5,568 bases of DNA from Planctomycetaceae bacterium (GTDB taxonomy: Bacteria > Planctomycetota > Planctomycetia > Planctomycetales > Planctomycetaceae), in the NCBI GenBank assembly GCA_023258825.1, contig JALQWE010000037.1:1-5568 (forward strand), in the 5' to 3' direction. Below are positions 1 to 5,558 of the stretch, piece by piece (within the stretch, counting starts at the first letter, position 1; the number at the start of each line of letters is the position of its first letter). The notes under the pieces were generated by a model, which was not told where the DNA came from, made no database searches, and saw only the letters and a program-made list of their open reading frames with translations. The position numbers were made by a program, and so were the translations under genes.

Positions 1-80
1 CGTGAGCGTAAGTTGTCCTGAACTTCAACGCGGGACAGCGAAGTTCCCCGCGGCCGCGTCCCTGTAGGCATCCCTTCCCA

Positions 81-154
81 CCTTCGCCCCCATTTGGGGG
101 CGAAGGGCCGGGGTTGAGGGAGCCGTAGCGATTGCTTTTTCTTCTCCCTCCCCG
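81..154. repeat. REP-like palindromic intergenic element
   Basis: The left part is a perfect 11-bp inverted repeat, CCTTCGCCCCC (81-91) and GGGGGCGAAGG (96-106), with a 4-base ATTT loop. It is followed by a second dyad, GAGGGAG (116-122) and CTCCCTC (144-150), with a 21-base loop, extendable by CGGG/CCCG (109-112 with 151-154). The text between them, read on the minus strand as CCCTCAACCCCGGCCC, resembles a dispersed intergenic palindrome that I recognise from several GC-rich bacterial genomes including planctomycetes. Neither strand has a T-run directly after the 11-bp hairpin; the nearest on the + strand is TTTTT at 136-140, about 30 bases on. An intrinsic terminator is therefore unlikely, although the structure could still protect or end a transcript from an upstream gene. 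The hairpins are certain; the mobile or dispersed nature is inferred. Confidence 0.6.
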
Positions 155-205
155 CCCGGGCCCACCAGAATTCATTCGGGCCCTGTTGTGTGCGCGACAA
201 CGCGT

Positions 206-231
206 CAGCGTCCGGCAGCGTCCGGCAGCGT
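206..231. repeat. Short 10-bp tandem repeat (2.6 copies)
   Basis: The unit TCCGGCAGCG occurs twice in full (211-220 and 221-230), preceded by a partial copy CAGCG (206-210) and followed by one further matching base. It lies in non-coding DNA more than 200 bases upstream of the promoter and has no visible relation to the operon. It may be simple slippage-derived repeat DNA. Confidence 0.6.
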
Positions 232-436
232 TTCGGGGCGGGCAAAGTTTCATCTGAGCCGCGTGCGGCGTACAGTACGGCAGGGGCCTACTTCAGCTGA
301 GTTGAGGCTTGCGCGTTTGACCGGGGCGGCCTCCTGGCTGGCTAAAACGCCTCGATTTCCACGTTTTCGGCCGGAATCCCTGTCGCGGTCTGGCCCCAGG
401 CACACTCCTGCAGGAGGAAAGTCCACCAGAGCCCTC
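232..436. other. Non-coding upstream spacer, no gene seen
   Basis: An open frame runs through this stretch from a GTG at 188 into the binding-protein gene, but its translation is arginine-, serine- and proline-rich without family resemblance. It also spans the promoter and operator, so I read it as non-coding. The only distinct structure is a perfect 12-bp palindrome, CTCCTG/CAGGAG (405-416), about 20 bases upstream of the -35 box. It could be an accessory protein-binding site or chance. A TTGACC at 317-322 has no well-spaced -10 partner. Confidence 0.5.
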
Positions 437-465
437 TGGACGCAAATTGTAGCATGGGCTACAAT
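437..465 (+). promoter_or_regulatory. Predicted sigma70-type promoter of the metal transport operon
   Basis: TGGACG at 437-442 matches 4 of 6 bases of the TTGACA consensus. It is separated by exactly 17 bases from TACAAT at 460-465, which matches 5 of 6 bases of TATAAT. Transcription would start near 472, giving a leader of roughly 130 bases before the ATG at 605. This is the best-spaced promoter I can find upstream of the operon, and it coincides with the operator-like dyad at 445-466, which supports both calls. No transcript data are available here. Confidence 0.6.
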
Positions 466-466
466 T
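445..466. promoter_or_regulatory. Predicted DtxR/MntR-type operator (perfect 9-4-9 dyad)
   Basis: AATTGTAGC (445-453) and GCTACAATT (458-466) are perfect inverted repeats around a 4-base ATGG spacer. The site covers most of the promoter spacer and the whole -10 box, the usual place for a repressor to block RNA polymerase. The TAGC-N4-GCTA core matches the layout of the E. coli MntR box as I remember it (AACATAGC-N4-GCTATGTT). DtxR-family proteins bind such dyads as dimers when loaded with metal. The dyad is seen directly. Assignment to a DtxR/MntR-like regulator is inferred from its position, the box resemblance and the DtxR-like domains encoded in the operon. A Fur-type regulator or a dispersed palindromic repeat are alternatives. 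Confidence 0.6.
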
Positions 467-478
467 CACAACAGTGGG

Positions 479-556
479 GCTCCGGTTGATAGTGGCATGA
501 TGTGCCCGCTTGTGTGCCAGCCATGCTCCACCGTACGCAAACTCCGGAGCATTTTT
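479..556 (+). promoter_or_regulatory. Possible attenuator-like fold in the operon leader
   Basis: GCTCCGG (479-485) can pair perfectly with CCGGAGC (544-550), and the closing arm is followed by ATTTTT (551-556), like a terminator. The 58-base interior can form a smaller stem, TGGCA (493-497) with TGCCA (515-519). The whole lies in the predicted leader between the promoter and the ATG at 605. The long interior makes it weaker than a classic intrinsic terminator. I see no match to the yybP-ykoY manganese riboswitch or other metal riboswitch consensus, so this is only a candidate. Confidence 0.22.
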
Positions 557-604
557 CCCTGTCTGTCACTGTGCCGTCGCAGAACTTCAGGAGACTGGTC
601 ACCC

Positions 605-1597
605 ATGGATCGCCGACAGTTTTCCGGTGGCCTTGCAGCATTCTGCCTGGGACTTGCAGGGTGCCGTCGCACTGGCCCCGAAACTGAACCCGAATCAGAT
701 CAGCAACTGCTCAACGTTGTGGCCACTGTCGGGATGGTCGCTGATCTGGTTCGACAGATTGGTGGTTCGCGTGTGCAGGTTACCCAGTTGATGGGCAGTG
801 GCGTGGATCCCCATTTGTACAAAGCCACCCGGGATGACCTGCGTCTGTTGATGCAGGCGGACGTCATTATCGCTGTCGGATTAATGCTGGAAGGACGTCT
901 GCAGGAAGTCCTCGCCAGGTTGAAATCAACCGGCCGTGTGGTGTTTGCGGCCGACCAGATCCCTGCCGACTTGTTGCTGCAGTCCGAGGAATCCGGAGAT
1001 CACCCTGACCCCCATGTCTGGATGGATGTGGCGGCATGGTCTCATTGCTTAGCTGGAATCACCGGTGCGTTGGGTGCGGAGCGTCCGCAGTACGCGGCAG
1101 AGTTCGATAGTCGTGCCCGTGAGCTGGCACTGGAGCTGCAGGAGCTGCATGCGTATGGTCTTCAGAGTGTGGCAACAATTCCGCAGGAGCGACGTGTCCT
1201 GATCACATCCCACGACGCCTTTCGCTACTTTGGTCGGGCCTATGGTCTGGAAGTGATGGGTCTTCAGGGAATTTCCACGGAATCTGAAGCTGGATTGCTG
1301 CGGGTCAATGCGTTGGTGGACCTTCTGGTGCAGCGCCGGATTTCCGCGGTCTTCATTGAAAGTAGTGTACCGCAGAAAAACATCGCGGCGTTGATTGAAG
1401 GTGCAGTGGCTCGGGGCCATCAGGTGTCCATCGGTGGTGAACTTTATTCAGATGCCATGGGAGAGCAGGGGACCTGGCAAGGGACTTATCCCGGCATGCT
1501 TGATCACAACATCACCACCATCACTCGCAGTCTGGGTGGCCAGGTTCCTGAGCGAGGCTGGGCCGGGCTCAGGGCTCAGACAGGAGTTCAGCCATGA
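605..1597 (+). CDS. troA: Metal-binding lipoprotein of TroA/ZnuA/YtgA family (ABC importer, cluster A-I)
   Basis: This 330-residue protein captures divalent metal outside the cytoplasmic membrane and delivers it to the permeases encoded downstream. The N-terminus MDRRQFSGGLAAFCLGLAGC has twin arginines (R3-R4) in an RRxF context and a lipobox LAGC at 17-20, so it is probably a lipoprotein, possibly exported by Tat. The four metal ligands of the family are visible: H70 in VDPHLYK, H137 in HPDPHVWMD, H203 in SHDAFRYF and D283 in GELYSDAMG. The His-His-His-Asp set matches TroA rather than PsaA, which has Glu at the third place. The His-rich loop of many ZnuA proteins is absent. The ATG at 605 is chosen because AGGAG lies at 589-593 and the signal peptide starts there; the in-frame GTG at 188 would add 139 unconvincing residues across the promoter. 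Substrate (Mn, Zn or Fe) cannot be fixed from sequence. Confidence 0.93.
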   Translation: MDRRQFSGGLAAFCLGLAGCRRTGPETEPESDQQLLNVVATVGMVADLVRQIGGSRVQVTQLMGSGVDPHLYKATRDDLRLLMQADVIIAVGLMLEGRLQEVLARLKSTGRVVFAADQIPADLLLQSEESGDHPDPHVWMDVAAWSHCLAGITGALGAERPQYAAEFDSRARELALELQELHAYGLQSVATIPQERRVLITSHDAFRYFGRAYGLEVMGLQGISTESEAGLLRVNALVDLLVQRRISAVFIESSVPQKNIAALIEGAVARGHQVSIGGELYSDAMGEQGTWQGTYPGMLDHNITTITRSLGGQVPERGWAGLRAQTGVQP

Positions 1598-2367
1598 CTC
1601 CCGCAACGATTCCACTGTCCGTGCAGGACCTCACAGTCGCCTGGCATCGTAAGCCTGTCATCTGGGACGTGCAGTTTGATGTCGCCCCCGGACAACTGGT
1701 CGGAATCATTGGCCCCAATGGCGCGGGCAAGAGCACTCTGCTGAAGGCCATCATGGACCTCGTCCCCAGAACATCGGGGCGGGTGGAAATTTTCGGCGGA
1801 CCATGGAAACAGAACCGGCAGCGAGTCGGCTATGTTCCTCAGCGGGAAAGTGTTGATTGGGATTTTCCGGTCAGCGTCCTGGACGTGGTGACCATGGGAC
1901 TATACGGGCGGCTCGGCTGGTTTCGTCCGGTCCGTAAACAGCATCGTGAGGCCGCTCAGCGGGCCCTGGAGCGTGTGGGCATGGGGGCTCTGGCCGGGCG
2001 CCAGATCAGCCAGTTGTCCGGCGGCCAGCAGCAGCGAACTTTTCTGGCCCGTGCTCTGGTTCAGGACGCCGACCTGTACCTGATGGATGAACCCTTCGCT
2101 GCAGTGGATGCGGCCACGGAACAGGCGATAGTGGAAATTCTGCGTGAGATGCGCGCTGCCGGAAAAACGGCCGTCGTCATTCATCATGACCTCCATACGG
2201 TCGCCGACTATTTCGACTCTGTGGTTCTGCTGAACATGCGCGTTGTGGCTCAGGGAGCCACGTCGGACGTCTTCACCCGGGAAAATCTCGAACGAACCTA
2301 CGGGGGTCGACTGACACTGCTGGAAGAAGCGACGGAAGCCATGCGTCGCCGGGAGCGCAGCCTGTGA
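1594..2367 (+). CDS. troB: ABC transporter ATPase for divalent metal (TroB/ZnuC/YtgB family)
   Basis: This 257-residue cytoplasmic ATPase powers the importer. All nucleotide-binding motifs are intact: Walker A GPNGAGKST (40-48), Q-loop Q83 in GYVPQRESVDWDFP, signature LSGGQ (141-145), Walker B LYLMDEP with catalytic E166, D-loop AAVD (169-172) and switch histidine H198 in VIHHDL. The aromatic A-loop residue is probably W17. The GYVPQ...DWDFPVSV stretch is typical of the manganese/zinc/iron chelate branch that pairs with ABC-3 permeases. The length is normal. The start ATG overlaps the TGA of the binding-protein gene (ATGA, 1594-1597), and AGGAG at 1582-1586 sits 7 bases upstream, so initiation is well supported and coupled. 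Confidence 0.95.
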   Translation: MTPATIPLSVQDLTVAWHRKPVIWDVQFDVAPGQLVGIIGPNGAGKSTLLKAIMDLVPRTSGRVEIFGGPWKQNRQRVGYVPQRESVDWDFPVSVLDVVTMGLYGRLGWFRPVRKQHREAAQRALERVGMGALAGRQISQLSGGQQQRTFLARALVQDADLYLMDEPFAAVDAATEQAIVEILREMRAAGKTAVVIHHDLHTVADYFDSVVLLNMRVVAQGATSDVFTRENLERTYGGRLTLLEEATEAMRRRERSL

Positions 2368-3944
2368 CCGCTGAGCCCCCCCGACCACTGTGGTGTCTGC
2401 GTGGTCTGCTGGTGATGGCAGGCCTCGTGAGTTTGACCCTGTCGGCAGGGTCCATAGCTCAGGGTGCGGGGCCGACAGAGGTTGCCAGTCCCGTAGAATC
2501 CTCACCGCAGCCGCTCATGGCCCGATTGCTGCGAGTGATCATTCTGCAGGACCACAACACACGGGTGGTTCTGTTGGGAACGATGATGCTGGGAATGGCA
2601 GCCGGCATTGTGGGCTGTTTCACGCTGTTGCGACGTCGGGCTCTGACGGGTGATGCGCTCAGTCATGCAACGCTCCCGGGAGTGGGCCTGGCCTTTCTGC
2701 TGGCACCGGTGTTTGGGCTGGAACAAAAGTCCCTGCCTGTGCTGCTTATGGGCGCAGCGATCAGTGGCACGGCCGGGGTTGCTGCGATCCTGTTCATTCG
2801 AAATCTGCCACGACTGAAGGAAGACGCCGCGCTGGGAATTGTGCTGAGTGTTTTTTTCGGAGCCGGCATTGCGTTGCTGAGTTTGGTGCAGCAGCTGCCG
2901 GCTGGACATTCCGCAGGTCTTGAATCCTTCATCTATGGAAAAACGGCATCGATGACGGCCGGAGACGCGTGGTTGATTGGGATTGCGGGCGTAGTTGCAG
3001 CCGGAATCCCGCTGCTGCTCTTCCGGCCATTTCAACTGCTGTGTTTTGACGAGGGCTTTGCTGCGTCGCGGGGTTATCCGATCCTCGGTCTGGACTTTCT
3101 GCTGATGTCGGTGGTGGTGCTGGTCACCATCATTGGTCTGCAGGCAGTGGGACTGGTGCTGATGATTGCGTTGCTGGTCATCCCTGCGGCCTCTGCGCGC
3201 TTCTGGACAAATCGACTGGATCGCATGCTGGCTCTTGCGGCGATCAGTGGCAGTCTCGCGGGACTCTCGGGGTCCGCCATCAGCGCAATCTTTCCCGATC
3301 TTCCCTCCGGAGCGGTGATTGTGCTGGTATGCAGTGCGATCTTCTTCTTCAGCATGACCTTTGGACAGGCCCGTGGCGTCCTGACTCGAATTCTGCGACG
3401 TCGATCGCTGCGACTGGCCATGGATCGCGAACACCTGCTGCGCGGCATCTTTGAACTGTCTGAGTTGTCGGCAGAGTCCACAATGATGCCGGACCGAAAT
3501 CCAGCGGCCTCCATCCCAGCGCTACTGGACCTGCGCACATGGACACCCTCGCAACTGCAACGGCAGATTCGTAAGTCCGTTGCCGAGGGACTGGTCTGGC
3601 AGAACGCTGATGGAGCGATCGAACTGACCGGTAAGGGCCGTTCAGAAGCGGCGAGGCTTGTCCATCGTCACCGTCTGTGGGAACTGTATCTGATCAGCCA
3701 CGCCGATGTGGCAGCCAGTCGTGTGGATCAGGAGGCAGATGCCATTGAACACGTCCTCGAACCCGAGTTGATTGAGCAGCTGGAGGAATTGCTGAAGAGA
3801 GAACATCGCGGGCGTGAAATCCCGGCCAGTCCGCATCCGCTGGAATCCGCTCAGCGACTACCGCTCACCACCTCGACAGAACATTCCGCGGTGGAACGTC
3901 CCGCGACAGATTCAGCAGCCAGCCGCGGCGGGGAAGAGTCATGA
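2364..3944 (+). CDS. troC: ABC-3 metal permease with C-terminal DtxR-like winged-helix/metal-binding domain (YtgCR-like fusion)
   Basis: This 526-residue protein is nearly twice the length of an ordinary TroC/ZnuB permease. Residues about 51-336 form the membrane permease, with several hydrophobic segments and the conserved GDALSHATLPG motif (96-106). Residues about 350-494 look like DtxR/MntR. A first helix is MDREHLLRGIFEL (353-365). The recognition helix TPSQLQRQIRKSVAEGLV (394-411) is followed by LTGKGRSEAARLVHRHRLWE (421-440) and the metal-site segment EADAIEHVL (457-465). H436, E462 and H463 correspond to MntR H77, E102 and H103; MntR D8, E11 and E99 become H357, R360 and D459. The usual DPHG-PIP motif is diverged to SPHPLE (489-494), then a polar tail follows. 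An N-terminal hydrophobic stretch (10-33) precedes the permease. The GTG start overlaps the preceding stop (GTGA) with GGGAG 8 bases upstream. Chlamydial YtgCR has the same architecture. Whether the domain binds DNA, is cleaved off, or gates transport is unknown. Confidence 0.9.
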   Translation: MTAEPPRPLWCLRGLLVMAGLVSLTLSAGSIAQGAGPTEVASPVESSPQPLMARLLRVIILQDHNTRVVLLGTMMLGMAAGIVGCFTLLRRRALTGDALSHATLPGVGLAFLLAPVFGLEQKSLPVLLMGAAISGTAGVAAILFIRNLPRLKEDAALGIVLSVFFGAGIALLSLVQQLPAGHSAGLESFIYGKTASMTAGDAWLIGIAGVVAAGIPLLLFRPFQLLCFDEGFAASRGYPILGLDFLLMSVVVLVTIIGLQAVGLVLMIALLVIPAASARFWTNRLDRMLALAAISGSLAGLSGSAISAIFPDLPSGAVIVLVCSAIFFFSMTFGQARGVLTRILRRRSLRLAMDREHLLRGIFELSELSAESTMMPDRNPAASIPALLDLRTWTPSQLQRQIRKSVAEGLVWQNADGAIELTGKGRSEAARLVHRHRLWELYLISHADVAASRVDQEADAIEHVLEPELIEQLEELLKREHRGREIPASPHPLESAQRLPLTTSTEHSAVERPATDSAASRGGEES

Positions 3945-5272
3945 ATCTGCTTGCTCAATGGGATTGGTACTATGATGGCATGATTATGCTGGCGGGGGTG
4001 CTTTGCGCTGTCGCTGCATCACTGCCCGGAAACTTTCTGGTGCTCCGGCGCATCAGTTTGCTGGGAGATGCTGTCAGCCATGCGGTACTTCCGGGAATAG
4101 CAGCCGCATTTCTGATCACTCACAGCAGATCAGGTTTTGCTGTACTTCCAGGAGCTGTACTGGCCGGGCTTTTGACTGCCGTGCTGACGGAATGGATTCG
4201 GGACACAGGGAAAGTGGACGAGGGTGCGTCCATGGGGGTCGCCTTCACGACACTCTTCGCCCTTGGCCTCGTACTGATTGTTCAGGCGGCGGATACTGTC
4301 GATCTGGATCCGGGTTGCGTGCTGTATGGAATTCTGGAGGCAACACCACTGGAAACCGTCACCGTGGGTGCTCTCGAGATTCCGCGTGTTGTGCTGATGC
4401 TCGGCGGTGTTGTTCTGATCAACGCTGTCTTTATCATCCTGTTCTTCAAGGAATTGCTGATCAGTTCCTTTGATCCAGGACTGGCCACCACCGAGGGGTT
4501 CCATGCTCGAATTCTGCATTACCTGTTGATGGTGCTGGTGGCGGTCACTGCAGTGGCCAGCTTTGAAGCGGCCGGTAATATTCTGGTGGTCGCCATGTTC
4601 ATTGTTCCTCCGGCGACGGCCATGCTGCTGACAACTCGTCTCAGTCGCATGATTCTGCTGAGTGCTGCGATTGCCGCGCTGTCTGCGGTCCTTGGCCATG
4701 TCTCGGCACTCACAGTCCCGGCGCTGTTTGGTTTTCGCAGCACCAGTACTGCGGGCATGATGACCTTGTGCGCCGGGCTGCTGTTCTTTGTCACAGCGTT
4801 GTTTTCGCCACAGACAGGAGCCATCGTCACGTGGGCACGCCGCCAGCGACTGGCATGGCGTATTCTTTCAGAGGATCTGATCGCGCTGCTGTTTCGTCTT
4901 GAGGAACGTACGCCCGGACAGACCGTCCTTCCGGGAACGCTGTCCCGTGGTCTGCTGACGTCCCTGATGCTGACCAGAATTGCCATCGCCCGACAGAAAC
5001 TCCGGGGGTACGTTCGGACGTCTGACCAGGGCATTCAGCTGACCGAGGCTGGACGGCAGGCCGCCGCGGCACTCGTACGCTCGCATCGGCTCTGGGAGAA
5101 CTATCTGGTCACCGAGGGCATCCATGTGGATGGGATTCACCGGCAGGCCGAAACACTGGAACATTTCACAGACCGAGCTCTGCGGGATCGCCTGCAGACG
5201 CAGGGTACTCTGGCCGACATCGATCCCCATGGCAGTCCGATTCCGGAAGAAACCATCGGTCCATCGAAGTGA
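3941..5272 (+). CDS. troD: Second ABC-3 metal permease with C-terminal MntR/DtxR-like domain
   Basis: This 443-residue protein would pair with the preceding permease to form the membrane channel. Residues 1 to about 290 carry the ABC-3 fold, with the family motif GDAVSHAVLPG (42-52), hydrophobic segments throughout, and GNILVVAMFIVPPA (212-225). Residues about 308-436 resemble MntR/DtxR: SEDLIALLFRLEER (310-323), a recognition-helix candidate LTRIAIARQKLRGYV (344-358), LTEAGRQAAAALVRSHRLWE (367-386), RQAETLEHF (401-409) and the hallmark DPHGSPIP (428-435). D312, H382, E404, E407 and H408 match MntR ligands D8, H77, E99, E102 and H103; only the E11 position is lost (A315). This sensor domain is therefore better preserved than the one in the preceding gene. 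In Chlamydia, as I recall, only YtgC carries the repressor domain, so a fused YtgD-type permease is notable. The ATG overlaps the preceding TGA (ATGA), with GGGAAG at 3931-3936. Confidence 0.92.
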   Translation: MNLLAQWDWYYDGMIMLAGVLCAVAASLPGNFLVLRRISLLGDAVSHAVLPGIAAAFLITHSRSGFAVLPGAVLAGLLTAVLTEWIRDTGKVDEGASMGVAFTTLFALGLVLIVQAADTVDLDPGCVLYGILEATPLETVTVGALEIPRVVLMLGGVVLINAVFIILFFKELLISSFDPGLATTEGFHARILHYLLMVLVAVTAVASFEAAGNILVVAMFIVPPATAMLLTTRLSRMILLSAAIAALSAVLGHVSALTVPALFGFRSTSTAGMMTLCAGLLFFVTALFSPQTGAIVTWARRQRLAWRILSEDLIALLFRLEERTPGQTVLPGTLSRGLLTSLMLTRIAIARQKLRGYVRTSDQGIQLTEAGRQAAAALVRSHRLWENYLVTEGIHVDGIHRQAETLEHFTDRALRDRLQTQGTLADIDPHGSPIPEETIGPSK

Positions 5273-5274
5273 CG

Positions 5275-5317
5275 TTCCCTCACAGACGCGGTTAAAAGAA
5301 TTACGGGTGTTAGGGAA
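5275..5317 (+). terminator. Post-stop stem-loop, possible operon 3' end
   Basis: Two bases after the last stop codon, TTCCCTCACA (5275-5284) can pair with TGTTAGGGAA (5308-5317) with one mismatch, giving a 23-base loop. There is no T-run after the stem, so it is not a standard intrinsic terminator. It could mark a factor-dependent end or protect the mRNA 3' end. Its right arm runs into the dispersed palindrome at 5312-5380, so the pairing may be incidental. Confidence 0.3.
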
Positions 5318-5380
5318 GGGCGCTGCTCCTGCCAAGCCGCAAACTTCGTTTTTCGGCTCGGGTGGAACCTCGCCATCCCA
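5312..5380. repeat. Imperfect two-armed palindromic intergenic repeat
   Basis: The left arm (5312-5339) and the reverse complement of the right arm (5354-5380) are similar: both run from a GGGA...GGCG block through TCC and CC blocks to a shared AGCCG. The innermost AGCCG (5335-5339) and CGGCT (5354-5358) pair perfectly around a 14-base loop containing TTTTT. Phrases of the form GGCGAGGxTCCxxCCGAGCCG are ones I recognise as abundant intergenic repeats in planctomycete genomes. No open frame here looks like a protein. Confidence 0.55.
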
Positions 5381-5405
5381 AACAAATCGCAAACCCACGA
5401 TTTTC

Positions 5406-5432
5406 TTTTGTGTGTTTCGTGTCTTTCGTGGT
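5406..5432. repeat. 9-nt periodic TTTCGTGTC-like tract
   Basis: Three consecutive 9-base units, TTTTGTGTG (5406-5414), TTTCGTGTC (5415-5423) and TTTCGTGGT (5424-5432), are followed by TC and a run of seven A. On the minus strand this reads as an AACCACGAAAGACACGAAA phrase, which I recognise as a widely scattered intergenic repeat in planctomycetes and some other environmental bacteria. It gives rise to spurious short minus-strand translations of the FEPRKTRNT kind, which should not be called genes. Confidence 0.6.
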
Positions 5433-5492
5433 TCAAAAAAACGCAACACCATGTCGCCTGGAACGCAAATCGCAACCGGCCGCTAACGCGTT

Positions 5493-5558
5493 GCCGCTCA
5501 CAAAATGCGGATCGTGTAAGACATCGTCCTTCTGAGCGGCGAATCATCATCGCGCCGC
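5493..5558. repeat. Overlapping, mutually exclusive inverted repeats at the window end
   Basis: GCCGCTCA (5493-5500) pairs perfectly with TGAGCGGC (5533-5540). Part of the same right arm, GCGGCG (5536-5541), can instead pair with CGCCGC (5553-5558). The 32-base interior of the first can form an additional imperfect stem around 5509-5528. No T-run follows. This could be part of a further repeat or of the leader of a gene beyond the window; the sequence does not decide. Confidence 0.35.

Noticed and set aside
317..348. Promoter candidate TTGACC with TAAAAC
   Set aside because: The 20-base spacing is too long for sigma70, and the alternative at 437-465 has ideal 17-base spacing and better -10 agreement.
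413..424. GGAGGAAAGTCC, identical to a hallmark of bacterial RNase P RNA
   Set aside because: The rest of the RNase P core, including the distal ACAGA-type conserved segments, is missing on either side, and a promoter follows directly. It is most likely chance.
188..604. A GTG-initiated 139-codon extension of the metal-binding protein
   Set aside because: It has no resemblance to the family, would bury the lipoprotein signal in the middle of the protein, and spans the predicted promoter and operator. The ATG at 605 has an AGGAG and a proper signal peptide.
467..604. A known metal riboswitch (yybP-ykoY, NiCo) in the leader
   Set aside because: None of the conserved sequence blocks of these riboswitches could be found; only a generic stem is present.
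2502..3434. A 310-codon minus-strand open frame inside the first permease gene
   Set aside because: Its composition is dominated by Gln, His, Arg and Ser, typical of the antisense of a hydrophobic membrane-protein gene, and it has no recognisable domain.
4868..5550. Overlapping minus-strand open frames across the end of the last gene and the 3' flank
   Set aside because: They are antisense to a well-supported permease and to repeat DNA. Their FEPRKTRNT/NHERHETHK-like peptides are typical false translations of the 9-nt repeat.
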